A stretch of DNA of 64,000 nt from Sulfuriferula multivorans (GTDB lineage: Bacteria; Pseudomonadota; Gammaproteobacteria; Burkholderiales; Sulfuriferulaceae), in the NCBI RefSeq assembly GCF_003851125.1, contig NZ_BGOW01000027.1, positions 33,248 to 97,247 on the forward strand. The letters run 5' to 3'. Positions 1 through 10,031 of the stretch are shown piece by piece. Each line of letters begins with the position of its first letter. Within the stretch, counting starts at the first letter, position 1. The notes under the pieces are model-generated. The model ran no database searches. It was not told the origin of the DNA and saw nothing but the letters and a program-made list of their open reading frames with translations. Both the position numbers and the translations under genes were made by a program.

Positions 1-364
1 TCATCTCATGCGCAGTATTCGTATCCGCGGGCGGCCTGGAAGGGGTAATGGCAGGTTCGGTCCGGTCGACCGTTGTTGCCGGGGATGGTGGGGCTGTTTT
101 ATCCGTTGCAACGGGTGCCGATTGAGTTGTAGTCGGCGGAACAGACGGTGTGCTGGAAGCCACCGGCGGGGCGGAAGCCATCGGCGCTGCCGTGGGCGAA
201 GGGATGCGAATTTCGATATCGCGATCTAGCGGGCGTGGTTGCTTATCCAGCAACATGGGCAGAACTATCGCTGCCAGCAATAGCAGTGTCGCTGCACCCA
301 GTAATCGGCGCCGCGCGCGACGGCGCATACGCAATTGTTCTTCGGAAGTGGCTTGAATGGCCAT
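1..364 (-). CDS. DedD/SPOR-type membrane protein, N-terminal part
   Basis: The gene runs off the left edge, and 121 residues are visible from the ATG at 364. They show an Arg-rich cytoplasmic start (RMRRRARRR), one membrane segment at about residues 21-40 (LLGAATLLLLAAIVLPML), and then a long Pro/Ala/Thr/Ser-rich linker. This is the layout of DedD and other cell-division SPOR proteins, in which a periplasmic SPOR domain binds denuded septal peptidoglycan. The SPOR domain itself would lie outside the window, so the family call is inference. The gene follows folC by 18 bases on the same strand, and folC-dedD is a common proteobacterial order, which supports the call. Confidence 0.7.
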   Translation of the reverse strand, partial: MAIQATSEEQLRMRRRARRRLLGAATLLLLAAIVLPMLLDKQPRPLDRDIEIRIPSPTAAPMASAPPVASSTPSVPPTTTQSAPVATDKTAPPSPATTVDRTEPAITPSRPPADTNTAHEM

Positions 365-382
365 GATGCAATATTTTCCTGT

Positions 383-1651
383 TTATCTGCCAGTAAGCTG
401 CAACATTTGAGCGACAGTGTAGAAGGAACCAAAGACGCAGATTCTATCATTTTCGCGGGCCCGTTCACAGGCAAGCCGCCACCCGTCCTCCACATTATCA
501 CTACATGTTATCGGTGCGTTGATCCCTGCTTTACGCAGCACCTCGTGCAGAGCCTGTGCTGTTGCGCCGCGCGGCACATCCAGGCTGGCCACCAGCCATT
601 CGTCCACCTCGTTGTGCATGGCTTGCACCACACCGTTTATGTCCTTGTCTGCAAGCATCGCCATGAGCACCAGTGTTTTACCCTGGCTCGGACGGGCTTT
701 TAAATTAACTGCCAGCGCAGCTGCGGCATGGGGATTGTGCGCCACATCCAATATCACCTCCGGCTGTCCCGGCAATATCTGGAAGCGCCCCACTGCGCAC
801 GCGGTCTGCAGGCCGTGGCGAATCGCCGCCTCGGTCACCGGCAAGCGTTCGCCCAAGGTTTCCAGTGCGGCGATTGCGCAAGCGGCATTATTGAACTGAT
901 ACCGACCCGTCATGGCTGGATTGGGTAAATCCCGAAATTTGTGTTGCCCGTTGTAATGCCAGCCGCTTGCTTCAGGCACAGGGCTGAACGCGACGCCGAT
1001 GGCGCACAAATCCGCGCCAATGTCGGCGGCATGTTGCAACAACGATTGCGGTGGCAGATCATCTCCGCAAATTGCCGGACGTCCGGCGCGAAAAATACCC
1101 GCTTTTTCAAACCCGATCTTCTCGCGCGTGTCGCCCAGATATTCGGTGTGGTCGATATCCACACTGGTGACAATCGAGCATTCTGGATCGAACACATTGA
1201 CCGCATCCAGCCGTCCGCCCAGGCCTACTTCCAGTACCGCCACATCGACTTCGGCGCGTGCAAACAACCACATGGCGGCCAGGGTGCCGAACTCGAAATA
1301 ACTCAGCGATACCGCACCGCGCGCGGTTTCAACCGCAGAAAAAGCGGTACACAGCGCTGCGTCATCTGCTACGCGATGATCAATGCGCACACGCTCGTTG
1401 TAGCGCAGCAGATGCGGTGAGGTATACAGCCCTACCCGATAGCCAGCTGCCGCAAGCATGGCTTCCAGATAGGCACAGGTGGATCCTTTGCCATTGGTAC
1501 CGCCAACGAGAATCACCGGAAAGGATGGTGTGAGTTGCAGTGCCGTTTTGACTGCATTGACACGCTCCAGTCCCAACTCTATGGTCTTGGGATGCAGCGT
1601 TTCGAGGTAGGTCAGCCAATCTGCAAGATTGGCCGGGGAATTTTTTGGCAT
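383..1651 (-). CDS. folC: Bifunctional folylpolyglutamate synthase / dihydrofolate synthase
   Basis: FolC adds glutamate to dihydropteroate (making dihydrofolate) and then polyglutamylates folates in the cytoplasm. At 422 residues it has normal length. The Mur-ligase-type ATP loop GGTNGKGST is at residues 50-58. Further family features are the N-terminal LETLHPKTIELGLERV, the central HTEYLGDTREKIGFEKAGI segment, and ILDVAHNPHAA at the start of the C-terminal domain. The ATG directly abuts the accD stop codon with no spacer, so accD and folC are probably cotranscribed and translationally coupled. The accD-folC-dedD order is widespread in beta- and gammaproteobacteria. Confidence 0.97.
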   Translation of the reverse strand: MPKNSPANLADWLTYLETLHPKTIELGLERVNAVKTALQLTPSFPVILVGGTNGKGSTCAYLEAMLAAAGYRVGLYTSPHLLRYNERVRIDHRVADDAALCTAFSAVETARGAVSLSYFEFGTLAAMWLFARAEVDVAVLEVGLGGRLDAVNVFDPECSIVTSVDIDHTEYLGDTREKIGFEKAGIFRAGRPAICGDDLPPQSLLQHAADIGADLCAIGVAFSPVPEASGWHYNGQHKFRDLPNPAMTGRYQFNNAACAIAALETLGERLPVTEAAIRHGLQTACAVGRFQILPGQPEVILDVAHNPHAAAALAVNLKARPSQGKTLVLMAMLADKDINGVVQAMHNEVDEWLVASLDVPRGATAQALHEVLRKAGINAPITCSDNVEDGWRLACERARENDRICVFGSFYTVAQMLQLTGR

Positions 1652-2524
1652 TCAGGCAGCAGTAGGCATACGCTGCATCATGGAGAGCAAACTGGCGAGT
1701 CGTCCACGCATTTCGCGGCGGTCAATAATCAGGTCTATCGCACCGTGCTGTTGCAAAAACTCGGAACGCTGGAAGCCTTCCGGCAAGGTTTCTCGTACCG
1801 TCTGTTCAATCACGCGTGGTCCGGCAAAACCGATGAGTGCCTTAGGCTCGGCAATGATCAGATCGCCAAGCATCGCGAAACTGGCGGACACGCCGCCCAT
1901 GGTCGGATCAGTCAGCACCGAAATAAACGGCAACTTCGCCTCGGCCAGCTTGGTCAGTGCCGCGCTGGTCTTGGCCATCTGCATCAGCGAGAACAGCCCT
2001 TCCTGCATGCGTGCCCCGCCGCTGGCCGCATAACAGACAAACGGCAAGCCATGCTCCAGACAGGTTTCGACGCCGCGTACAAAACGTTCGCCCACCACTG
2101 CACCCATCGAGCCGCCCATGAATTTGAATTCAAATGCCGCCACGACTACCGGTACCGACAATATGCTGCCCCGCATGACGATCAGCGCGTCCTTTTCCTC
2201 GGTGGCGCGTTGAGCTTCGGTCAAACGATCAATGTAACGCTTGCTATCCTTGAATTTCAACGTATCCAGCGGCGTCACATTGGCACCGATCTCTTCTTGA
2301 TCCTCCGCGTCCAGCAGTATTGCCAGGCGGGCACGCGCATCAATACGATGATGGTGGCCGCACTTGGGACAGACTTCCAGATTGTTTTCCAGATCAGCTC
2401 GGTACAGCACCGTTTCACAGGTCGGGCACTTACTCCACAATCCCTCCGGCATGACTTTCTTGGCTACACCGTCAGTTTCTCTGCGGTTGATCTTGGGACG
2501 CAGGATTTTCTGGAACCAGCTCAT
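1652..2524 (-). CDS. accD: Acetyl-CoA carboxylase carboxyltransferase subunit beta
   Basis: AccD pairs with AccA to move CO2 from biotin to acetyl-CoA, giving malonyl-CoA for fatty acid synthesis. The 290-residue protein has the N-terminal four-cysteine zinc ribbon (Cys33, Cys36, Cys52, Cys55) and then a crotonase-like carboxyltransferase core with [12 protein letters not shown] and [10 protein letters not shown], which is typical of the oxyanion-hole region. It follows trpA by 9 bases and abuts folC. The operon order trpA-accD-folC is the usual betaproteobacterial arrangement. Confidence 0.98.
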   Translation of the reverse strand: MSWFQKILRPKINRRETDGVAKKVMPEGLWSKCPTCETVLYRADLENNLEVCPKCGHHHRIDARARLAILLDAEDQEEIGANVTPLDTLKFKDSKRYIDRLTEAQRATEEKDALIVMRGSILSVPVVVAAFEFKFMGGSMGAVVGERFVRGVETCLEHGLPFVCYAASGGARMQEGLFSLMQMAKTSAALTKLAEAKLPFISVLTDPTMGGVSASFAMLGDLIIAEPKALIGFAGPRVIEQTVRETLPEGFQRSEFLQQHGAIDLIIDRREMRGRLASLLSMMQRMPTAA

Positions 2525-2533
2525 GGGATTTCC

Positions 2534-3334
2534 TTATTTGGCGTCTATCGCAACGCGGATACCGCGCACGAAGTTAGTGAGGTTTTCAATAATTTTCTCG
2601 CGCGGAGAGTTTTCTATCTCCTGTACGATACGGCTTCCTATCACTACGGCATCGGCAAACCGGGCGATGGCATGGGCGGTTTCACCATCGCGAATACCGA
2701 ATCCCACACCCACAGGCAGCCCGCAATGCTCACGGATGGCGGGGATATGCGACGCTACCTCTGTCAGGTCCAGGCTGGCCGAACCAGTTACACCCTTGAG
2801 CGAGACGTAATATACAAAACCGCTGGCCTTCTGCGCCACCACGTTGATGCGCGCCTCGGGCGTGGTCGGCGAGAGCAGGAAAATCATGTCCACACCATGG
2901 GCGGCAAACACATCGGCGACGCCGGTACTTTCCTCGGGCGGGATATCCACCGTCAACACCCCGTCCACGCCGGCAGCTGCGGCATTTTTTGCAAACGTTT
3001 CATACCCCATGTGTTCCACCGGGTTGGCATAACCCATCAGCACAATCGGGGTGGCGGTATTGGTTTTGCGAAACTCCGCCACCAGCGCCAGCACATCCTT
3101 CAGGCCGATATGATGCTTCAACGCCCGCTCGGACGCACGCTGGATGGTCGGGCCATCCGCCATCGGATCGGAAAAAGGAACTCCCAGTTCGATAATGTCC
3201 GCCCCCGCCGCCGCCAGGGCATGCAGAATCGGCACGGTGAGCTGCGGGTCAGGATCGCCTGCAGTAACGAAAGGAATCAGCGCGGTTTTATGTTGCGCCT
3301 TGAGTTGTTCAAAAACGGATGAAATACGAGACAT
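2534..3334 (-). CDS. trpA: Tryptophan synthase alpha chain
   Basis: TrpA cleaves indole-3-glycerol phosphate to indole and glyceraldehyde 3-phosphate in the alpha2beta2 complex. The 266-residue TIM barrel keeps the catalytic acids Glu49 (in [10 protein letters not shown]) and Asp60 (in DPMADGP), as well as the phosphate-binding [10 protein letters not shown] region near residue 210. It is separated from trpB by a 208-residue flavin-binding-type gene at 3359-3985, which is unusual because the two subunits are normally adjacent. The 24-base gap to that gene still allows one transcript. Confidence 0.98.
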   Translation of the reverse strand: MSRISSVFEQLKAQHKTALIPFVTAGDPDPQLTVPILHALAAAGADIIELGVPFSDPMADGPTIQRASERALKHHIGLKDVLALVAEFRKTNTATPIVLMGYANPVEHMGYETFAKNAAAAGVDGVLTVDIPPEESTGVADVFAAHGVDMIFLLSPTTPEARINVVAQKASGFVYYVSLKGVTGSASLDLTEVASHIPAIREHCGLPVGVGFGIRDGETAHAIARFADAVVIGSRIVQEIENSPREKIIENLTNFVRGIRVAIDAK

Positions 3335-3358
3335 AGATAACCAATAGGTAAATTTGGA

Positions 3359-3985
3359 TTAGCGCCGCGCTTTAAGATTTGAAACCATCAAGGCTGCGGT
3401 TTCCTTATCCGAGGCTATCGCTGAAGCTTGCAGATGTTGAATGACACTTTGCTGATCGTCATTGCTGCGATTCTGGCTGAGTTTGAATTTTCCCTGAATT
3501 TCGGTGACTTCGATTTCGAAGCCGACAATCATATCCAAAAGTCGTGTTTTATTCTCGCGCATATAGCCCGTCTGCATAGTCTCTGGATAGTCCGCATCAT
3601 GTACTGCAGTCAATTTATCGAGAATCTCCTCAAGTTGAGATTCCTCTTCAACTATCCTCGCTCTGCCATATAAATGCACAACGGCATAATTCCAGGTAGG
3701 AACACCCGGCTTGGCATACCAGCCGGAAGATACATAAGCATGAGGCCCCTGAAAAACCGCCAGCGCCATCTGCCCTTGAGCCAAATGCTGCCATTGCGGA
3801 TTGGCGCGCGCCATATGCCCAATCAGCTTGCCGTGAGGGCTCGCATCCTGTTCAAACAAAAACGGAAGATGGCTCACGAAAGGCAATCCTTCGTGTGTAG
3901 AAACAAGCGTTCCAAAGGAATAATCTTCAATAAGCGCCGTGAGCCGCTCCAAATTTTCTTCCTTGAATTGCGATGGGATATACAT
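3359..3985 (-). CDS. PaiB-type FMN-binding protein (putative negative regulator)
   Basis: This 208-residue protein has the hallmarks of the PaiB/FMN_bind_2 family: the start MYIPSQFKEEN, STHEGLPFVSHLPFL, GKLIGHMARANPQW and GPHAYVSSGWYAKPGVPTWNY. PaiB from Bacillus is described as a repressor of sporulation and protease genes, but most members are known only as split-barrel flavoproteins, so a regulatory role here is inference. I chose the ATG at 3985 because the family begins MYIPSQF and GAGG lies just upstream. A longer frame from 4012 would overlap trpB. It sits between trpB and trpA and looks somewhat richer in A/T than its neighbours, which suggests later insertion into the operon. Confidence 0.85.
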   Translation of the reverse strand: MYIPSQFKEENLERLTALIEDYSFGTLVSTHEGLPFVSHLPFLFEQDASPHGKLIGHMARANPQWQHLAQGQMALAVFQGPHAYVSSGWYAKPGVPTWNYAVVHLYGRARIVEEESQLEEILDKLTAVHDADYPETMQTGYMRENKTRLLDMIVGFEIEVTEIQGKFKLSQNRSNDDQQSVIQHLQASAIASDKETAALMVSNLKARR

Positions 3986-4001
3986 GCAAGCCTCGCCCAG
4001 T

Positions 4002-5201
4002 CTACAGTTCAATTCCTGACAGCTTCGCCACGGTATTGATGTCCTTATCCCCGCGCCCGGACAGATTGACCAGCAGTACCTGATCCTTGCTCATGCCCGG
4101 CGCAATCTTGGCTGCATGAGCGAGTGCATGGCTGGATTCCAGCGCTGGAATGATGCCTTCAAACCGGCATAAATCATGGAAGGCGCGCAGGGCTTCGTCG
4201 TCGTTGATGGCAACATACTCGGCGCGGCCGCTGTCTTTGAGCCAGGCGTGTTCGGGGCCGACGCCGGGGTAGTCCAGGCCGGCAGAAATCGAGTGGGTTT
4301 CGATGATCTGGCCGTTTTCGTCCTGCATCAGATAACTGCGGAAGCCGTGCAGCACACCCGGAGTACCCGCGGACAGGGGCGCAGCATGGCGGCCTGTGGC
4401 AACACCGTCACCGCCAGCTTCGACACCGATCAAGCGTACGTTTTTGTGATCTATGTATGGATAGAAAATTCCGATGGCATTGGAGCCGCCACCTACGCAG
4501 GCAATCACCGCGTCGGGCTGACGGCCAATCATGTCGGGCATTTGGGTAAGGCATTCATCACCAATGACCGACTGGAAATCACGCACCAGCATGGGGTAAG
4601 GGTGCGGGCCCGCGGCAGTGCCAAGTATGTAGAAGGTAGATTCGACATTGGTGACCCAGTCGCGCATGGCCTCGTTGAGTGCGTCCTTCAAGGTTTTGGA
4701 ACCGGAAGACACCGGCACCACGGTGGCGCCGAGGAGCTTCATGCGAAACACATTGGGCGACTGCCGCACCACATCATCGGCGCCCATGTAGACGACGCAT
4801 TCCATGCCATAGCGTGCGGCGACAGTGGCGGAGGCGACGCCGTGCTGACCCGCGCCGGTTTCGGCGATGACGCGCTTCTTGCCCATGCGCCGCGCCAACA
4901 GCGCCTGACCAATCGTGTTGTTTATTTTGTGCGCGCCGGTGTGATTGAGGTCTTCGCGCTTGAGATAAATCTGTGCGCCACCCAAGTGCTCCGACCAGCG
5001 TTTGGCATGATAAATGGGGCTGGGGCGACCCACATAGTGCTTCAGCTCATGGCGGAATTCGGCCATGAAGGCAGCGTCCTTGCGCGCAAGCTCGTATTCG
5101 CGGCGCAGTTCGTCCAGCGCGGCGATCAGCGTTTCTGCCACGAAAATACCGCCGTAAGGGCCAAAATGCCCGCGTTCGTCCGGAAGTTCACCGATCCGCA
5201 T
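4002..5201 (-). CDS. trpB: Tryptophan synthase beta chain
   Basis: TrpB condenses indole with L-serine to make tryptophan, using pyridoxal phosphate. The 399-residue protein has the PLP lysine in [11 protein letters not shown] (Lys92), the phosphate-binding GGGSNA near residue 236, and the N-terminal [15 protein letters not shown] signature. The start overlaps the end of trpF by 14 bases, indicating translational coupling. Downstream comes the PaiB-like gene and then trpA. Confidence 0.98.
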   Translation of the reverse strand: MRIGELPDERGHFGPYGGIFVAETLIAALDELRREYELARKDAAFMAEFRHELKHYVGRPSPIYHAKRWSEHLGGAQIYLKREDLNHTGAHKINNTIGQALLARRMGKKRVIAETGAGQHGVASATVAARYGMECVVYMGADDVVRQSPNVFRMKLLGATVVPVSSGSKTLKDALNEAMRDWVTNVESTFYILGTAAGPHPYPMLVRDFQSVIGDECLTQMPDMIGRQPDAVIACVGGGSNAIGIFYPYIDHKNVRLIGVEAGGDGVATGRHAAPLSAGTPGVLHGFRSYLMQDENGQIIETHSISAGLDYPGVGPEHAWLKDSGRAEYVAINDDEALRAFHDLCRFEGIIPALESSHALAHAAKIAPGMSKDQVLLVNLSGRGDKDINTVAKLSGIEL

Positions 5202-5811
5202 TACCCACCTCTTGAATGAATTTCGCTACTTTAGCCGCGTCCTTGATGCCTTTACTTGTTTCAACGCCGCTGGAAACATCCACCGCCCACGGGTGTACAC
5301 TTTGCACTGCGTGGCGCACGTTTTCCGGGTCCAACCCGCCGGACAGTATCAGCGGCAGCGGCAGGTTTTCCGGAATCAGCGTCCAATCGAACGATAGCCC
5401 CGTACCGCCGGGCTGCCCGGGTACGAAGGCATCCAGCAGCAAACCCTGCGCATCCGCATATAAAGCCGCATATTGTACCAAATTCAAGCCTGCCTTGACC
5501 CGCGCTGCCTTGATATAAGGTACACCAAACTGGCGGCAGTATTCGGGCGATTCATCACCGTGGAACTGAAGCAGGTCGGGGCGCACATCCGTGAGCACTG
5601 TTTCCACTTGTGCCGGATCGGCATCCACAAACAACGCGACACGAGTAACAAACGCGGGCAACGCCCGGCTGATGGTACGGCCCTGCTCCAGCGCGATGTG
5701 ACGTGGGCTGGGCGGGTAAAACACCAGGCCGATGGCATCTGCGCCACAGCGGGCTGCGTGTACAGCATCGGCAACGCGGGTCAGGCCGCAGATTTTTATT
5801 CGGGTTCGCAT
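5188..5811 (-). CDS. trpF: Phosphoribosylanthranilate isomerase
   Basis: TrpF carries out the Amadori rearrangement of phosphoribosylanthranilate, the third step of the tryptophan branch. The 207-residue TIM barrel starts with the canonical [12 protein letters not shown], which holds the catalytic base Cys8. Its C-terminal AVDVSSGVE carries the general-acid region and phosphate site. I start it at 5811 because the 20 upstream residues of the longer open frame do not fit the family. It lies 13 bases after truA and overlaps trpB. No trpE/G/D/C is in the window. Confidence 0.96.
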   Translation of the reverse strand: MRTRIKICGLTRVADAVHAARCGADAIGLVFYPPSPRHIALEQGRTISRALPAFVTRVALFVDADPAQVETVLTDVRPDLLQFHGDESPEYCRQFGVPYIKAARVKAGLNLVQYAALYADAQGLLLDAFVPGQPGGTGLSFDWTLIPENLPLPLILSGGLDPENVRHAVQSVHPWAVDVSSGVETSKGIKDAAKVAKFIQEVGNADR

Positions 5812-5824
5812 GAAGGTAATGACT

Positions 5825-6601
5825 TTATAAATCAATGCGTTGTGATGTTGGCAAACCCCACTCATCAGCATATTGCACGGCGCTCAAGTATAACCCATCC
5901 GGCGCGAAGGTCGGCGCGGCCAGTTTGCGGTCGCGCTGTTGCAACAACTCGGCTACCCAGTGCGACGGATATCGGCCTTTGCCGACATATACCAGCGCAC
6001 CGACGATGTTGCGAACCATGTGATGCAGGAAGGCATTGGCACTGAGGTCAAAGAGGATGCGGTCGCCATCGCGCCTGATTTCCAGGCTGCGTAGCTCGCG
6101 CACCGGCGATTTCGCCTGACAGGCAGCAGCCCGAAAGGCGCTGAAATCATGTGTTCCGATCAGCAATTGCGCCGCTTCATGCATGGGTTCGAGCGCTAAT
6201 GGCGCATGAAACCAGCCTGCCTTACCCGCCTGCAAAGCCGGGCGCACCGGATGGTTGAGCAACACATAGCGGTAGCTGCGCGCCAATGCGCTAAAACGGG
6301 CATGGAATTCTTGCGTTACCACGCACGCCCACAGCACTGCCACGCTATCCGGCAGAAAGCTGTTGACGCCACGCACCCAGGCGCTGGCTGGGCGGTCGAA
6401 TTGGGCATCAAAATGGACTACCTGCATGGCTGCATGGACACCCGCATCAGTACGTCCCGCGGCGACAACCTCAACCGGGTGACCGGCGATACTCGTCAAT
6501 GCGCGCTGTAATGCATCCTGTACGCTGCAGCCAGCGGATTGCGTCTGCCAGCCACAAAAATTCCTGCCGTCATATTCCAGCCCGAGGGCTATTCTTACCA
6601 T
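5825..6601 (-). CDS. truA: tRNA pseudouridine(38-40) synthase
   Basis: TruA converts uridines 38-40 of many tRNAs to pseudouridine. The 258-residue protein shows LEYDGRNFCGWQTQ at the N-terminus and AAGRTDAGVHA with the catalytic aspartate near residue 52. Near the C-terminus is FLHHMVRNIVGALVYVGKG. The position between fimV and trpF is conserved in many proteobacteria. It begins only 7 bases after the preceding membrane-protein gene, so it is probably part of the same transcript. Confidence 0.97.
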   Translation of the reverse strand: MVRIALGLEYDGRNFCGWQTQSAGCSVQDALQRALTSIAGHPVEVVAAGRTDAGVHAAMQVVHFDAQFDRPASAWVRGVNSFLPDSVAVLWACVVTQEFHARFSALARSYRYVLLNHPVRPALQAGKAGWFHAPLALEPMHEAAQLLIGTHDFSAFRAAACQAKSPVRELRSLEIRRDGDRILFDLSANAFLHHMVRNIVGALVYVGKGRYPSHWVAELLQQRDRKLAAPTFAPDGLYLSAVQYADEWGLPTSQRIDL

Positions 6602-6608
6602 GACATAT

Positions 6609-7262
6609 CTACCAGAGCGTAACGGCGCCGCCGACTAGCGCTACAAACATGCATAGATAATCAGTCCATCCCATGGTCCGATCCGGCAATTCGACCTGCG
6701 ACTGCGTATCAACGGGTAATACCGAGTTTAACTGCAATGCTTCCAGTCGCTGTTTCATATTGGTTGTCCGGGTATTGCCCAAAGCGGTCTCGGCATAGTG
6801 CAGTGTAAGCCAGAGACGCACGGCGATGCGTTCCGCATCCACGCCAAACCATTGCAGCGGACTTAAAATCCGGTATATGCCCAACAGTAAATCATCACGA
6901 GGAATGCTTCGCATCAGTATGGAAAGTGCAGCAAGCAGCAGGACCATACGCACCAGGCGCAATATTCCGTACTGCAAACCTTGCACGCTTGGACTGAAAC
7001 TACCTAGCACTGTGGATATATTTTCACCCGGCAGCGTATAGGCATATATCGCCAGCAATGTGAGCAGCAGCCAGCGGGTGCGGCGCAGGTAGCGTAGAAA
7101 TTGAGCCATGGCAGCACCCCGCAGCCAGGACAGCAATCCCAGTGCTGCCAGTCCGAGCATCGAAGGAGGTGCGAATTCAAGCCATACAACAAAAAACAGC
7201 CACAGCACGATGGCTGTGGCTGGATGAAGTTTGCAACGAGTCGAATCTATGATGCGATGCAT
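6609..7262 (-). CDS. CbiQ/EcfT-like membrane protein
   Basis: This 217-residue membrane protein has about four to five hydrophobic segments: residues 17-32, 34-46, 62-77, 98-115 and 201-216. It has Arg-rich cytoplasmic loops (LRRTRW; RLEALQ). The layout resembles the T-component (EcfT/CbiQ) of energy-coupling-factor vitamin and metal importers, which transmits ATPase motion to a substrate subunit. No ECF ATPase or S-component is next to it, so its partners must lie elsewhere or it has another role. Its ATG shares a base with the fimV stop (TGATG), showing tight coupling to fimV. The family call is by layout and is moderate. Confidence 0.6.
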   Translation of the reverse strand: MHRIIDSTRCKLHPATAIVLWLFFVVWLEFAPPSMLGLAALGLLSWLRGAAMAQFLRYLRRTRWLLLTLLAIYAYTLPGENISTVLGSFSPSVQGLQYGILRLVRMVLLLAALSILMRSIPRDDLLLGIYRILSPLQWFGVDAERIAVRLWLTLHYAETALGNTRTTNMKQRLEALQLNSVLPVDTQSQVELPDRTMGWTDYLCMFVALVGGAVTLW

Positions 7263-9949
7263 CAGCCTATCTGGGCCAGGAGCATTTGCGCATCCTCTTT
7301 TTGCGTTGGGTTTCCTTCCTGCATCACTTCCTGCAGAATTTCACGGGCATTTTCCTTGTCACCCATTTCATGGTAAACGCGTGCCAGGTCAAGTTTGGTT
7401 GCTGCTTCCTGGAAGGCCTCGTCCGGTTCACCCGCAGCCTGACTCATGTCACCAATGTCATTCAAATCCAGGCTGATATCAGAAAAATCCAAATCCGCAG
7501 CCGAATCCGGCGACGTCAGAGGCGCTTCAGGTTCAGGCAAGTCAAAGTCAAAATCCAGTCCTGACTCATTCGCGTTGGTTGATTCGAGTGGTGCAGGAGC
7601 AGGCTGGCTGCCAAAATCATGGGCAGCAAAGTCGAGATCAGGGAAGTTCAACTCATCATGAGCAACAGAACCTACCTGGATATCTTCATCCGCATCTGAA
7701 GCCACCATCGAATCCAGATCATGAAATACCGAGTCTTCATGCGCTGCATGTTTTTCTACTGCGTCGGCGATAATCCCCTGTTCTGCATTAGACGTAAAAT
7801 CCAGGCTGTGGTCTATCGGCGCATCTGCAGCATCCACATCTGCAATGTTGAAATTGTGTGAAAAATCCGGCGCAGCATCGCCATGAATTTCCTCGCTTGC
7901 GGGAGGCGCATCACCATCTTCTGCACGCCTGCGCGAAGCCAGAGCAACGGTTGCCATGCCAGCGGCGACCACGACTGCTGCTGCGGGGTCCCTATTTTCA
8001 CCTGATTGCTGCGCTGCGCCAATATGGCTGGCTTCGCCAGTATTGTTGTACAGCGGATTATTGGGATCCAGCTTGCGTCCCAGTTCAGCCGCCTTTGCCC
8101 ACACAGGGGTCATCTCCCCGCCCAGTGCTGCATACAGCTCAGTGGCTACCGACTCAAACGCAGGCAGGTTTTTGCGCGCTGCATAGATTTCCAGTAACTT
8201 GAGGTGAATTTCATGCCGGCCCGGATCTTTGGTCAACGCTTCCTTGAGGATTTCCTCAGCTTGCGCATCACGTCCATAAGCCATGTAAACCTCGGCTTCG
8301 GCGATCGGATCCACATCATGAGTATCAATAGTTCCCAGCCCGGCCTGACTGAAGTCAGTAAGGAATGAGGTGTTGTTGGTATTCACTGCACCGCCGCCCT
8401 GGGTTCCAAAGACGGTATTGGCTCTGATGTCGGTGCCAGCCATGATGCTGTCTTCAAAATTTGACAGCCCCTTGCGCTTGCGTTTGCCATGCATCATGAA
8501 TGCGAGCAGGGCCAGCAACAGTGCAGCCAAGGCGCCACCGCCAAGGTAGAGCGGATTAATATTTTCATACCAGCTTGGCCCCGCGCTTGCGGGCATGGGT
8601 GCTGGCGTCGGCACAACCGGCTTGGGTACCGTTGCTGTCTGTGCCGGCGGAGTGGCTGGCTTGACGGCTGCAGGCGCAGCAACGGGCGGCATTACCTGGG
8701 TCGATTCTGCAGCAGGGGCTGCAGTGGAGCCAGCCTTGGCTGCATTTTTTTGCAGTTCTGCCAGCGCCTGGCTCTTGATATCCAGCAACCGCTGCATGTC
8801 CTGGATATTTTTCTCCAGGGCAGCTACACGGTTGTTGGCATCCTGCAAAGCTTTTTTCTGGGCAGCAGCATCTTCCTGCAGGGCATTAAGTTTGTCCTGG
8901 GTAGCTGCTACCTGCTTGGCATCTTTGCCGGATGCCGGCTGTTTCCCGGTGGCTGGAGCTTCTCCTTTGGAGAGCGTCAGCACGTCCTTGCCGGCTTGCA
9001 TCTGAGCAGCCTTATCTTCCACCTTGGGCATGATCTTGCCGACAGCCTGTGCGGATTTCTCCGGCGCTGCCGTTCCCTGGGCGACTTCTCCGGCCAGCTT
9101 CTGACGATAGCTTTGCCAATCGGCTGATTGCAGTTTGATATCGCGCGCGGCTTCTGCCACAGGAATCGCGGCTATTTGCTCCGGGCTCGGTACTTTAAGA
9201 ATCTTGCCGGTTTTGAGCCGGTTCATGTTATCGCCAGCGAAAGCCTTGCGATTTTCGCGGTACAAGCCAACCAGCATCTGTTCGAGATTGACGCCATCCG
9301 GTTTGGTTTGACTGGCGATGGACGACAGCGTGTCTCCCCGTTTGACCGGGCCGTAAGATTGCTTGGTTGTTTTTTCGGCAGCTTGAGCGGATTTGCGAGT
9401 TGCCGTCGCTCCGCCCGTTGTTTTGGATCCCATCGAAGAGGAAGGCTTGGTCTCTGCCGACGACTCTGCGGATTTCCCGGATTCGTTGCCGCCAGTGCTG
9501 GCCGAGTTAACTTCCAATGGTGACACCGGCGTTTGTGCAGCCGTCATGCCTGGAGGATCAAGTAAAACCGTATATTCGCGAACCATTCGACCGGTTGCCC
9601 AGTCAAGCTCGATGAGCATGTCCAGAAAAGGATCGTTGATTGGCTTGCTCGAGGTTATTTTCAATACTGCGCGGCCATTGGGCTTTTTATCAACCGTAAA
9701 CTTAAGGTTGTATAGCACCGCTGCCGGATCAATTTTAGCTTCGCGGAACGCATCATTACCCGCGAGGCGGGCAGACAATGCATCAAGCTCGGACTTGTCC
9801 CTGGCGAGCAACTCGATTTCTGCGTTAAGAGGCTGTCCCAGCGCCGATCTGACGGACAGCTTCCCCAGTCCGGCCGCATGTGAAGTCAATGGCAGCAACA
9901 TCAACATGCCTGCCGACAGATAACTCGCAATGATCTTTTTTTGACTCAT
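7262..9949 (-). CDS. fimV: FimV/HubP-type polar landmark protein
   Basis: FimV-type proteins mark the cell pole, bind peptidoglycan and organise type IV pili, flagella or chemoreceptors. The 895-residue protein has a signal peptide (residues 1-25) and the FimV N-terminal domain (LGKLSVRSALGQPLNAEIEL). A LysM segment (VKRGDTLSSIASQTKPDG) lies near residue 205. These are followed by an Ala/Pro/Lys-rich region with a coiled coil around 345-400, one membrane helix near 475-493 (LYLGGGALAALLLALLAF), TPR-like helices (AEEILKEALTKDPGRHEIH), an acidic Asp-rich linker and the conserved C-terminal FimV TPR motif (DLARVYHEMGDKENAREIL). It lies between the usg-like gene and truA, the usual place in this group. 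Confidence 0.95.
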   Translation of the reverse strand: MSQKKIIASYLSAGMLMLLPLTSHAAGLGKLSVRSALGQPLNAEIELLARDKSELDALSARLAGNDAFREAKIDPAAVLYNLKFTVDKKPNGRAVLKITSSKPINDPFLDMLIELDWATGRMVREYTVLLDPPGMTAAQTPVSPLEVNSASTGGNESGKSAESSAETKPSSSMGSKTTGGATATRKSAQAAEKTTKQSYGPVKRGDTLSSIASQTKPDGVNLEQMLVGLYRENRKAFAGDNMNRLKTGKILKVPSPEQIAAIPVAEAARDIKLQSADWQSYRQKLAGEVAQGTAAPEKSAQAVGKIMPKVEDKAAQMQAGKDVLTLSKGEAPATGKQPASGKDAKQVAATQDKLNALQEDAAAQKKALQDANNRVAALEKNIQDMQRLLDIKSQALAELQKNAAKAGSTAAPAAESTQVMPPVAAPAAVKPATPPAQTATVPKPVVPTPAPMPASAGPSWYENINPLYLGGGALAALLLALLAFMMHGKRKRKGLSNFEDSIMAGTDIRANTVFGTQGGGAVNTNNTSFLTDFSQAGLGTIDTHDVDPIAEAEVYMAYGRDAQAEEILKEALTKDPGRHEIHLKLLEIYAARKNLPAFESVATELYAALGGEMTPVWAKAAELGRKLDPNNPLYNNTGEASHIGAAQQSGENRDPAAAVVVAAGMATVALASRRRAEDGDAPPASEEIHGDAAPDFSHNFNIADVDAADAPIDHSLDFTSNAEQGIIADAVEKHAAHEDSVFHDLDSMVASDADEDIQVGSVAHDELNFPDLDFAAHDFGSQPAPAPLESTNANESGLDFDFDLPEPEAPLTSPDSAADLDFSDISLDLNDIGDMSQAAGEPDEAFQEAATKLDLARVYHEMGDKENAREILQEVMQEGNPTQKEDAQMLLAQIG

Positions 9950-10031
9950 GCCAATCCCTCGTTACTGAAGACTTTTATCAAGAACTTCATGTAGTTATAT
10001 TGTGAATTTAAAGCCAACCATATCAATACGC

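Noticed and set aside
1535..3322. Long plus-strand open frame (595 codons)
   Set aside because: It is antisense to folC, accD and trpA, which are certain genes, and its translation has no family signature.
4176..5219. 347-codon plus-strand frame
   Set aside because: It is entirely antisense to trpB and without recognisable domains.
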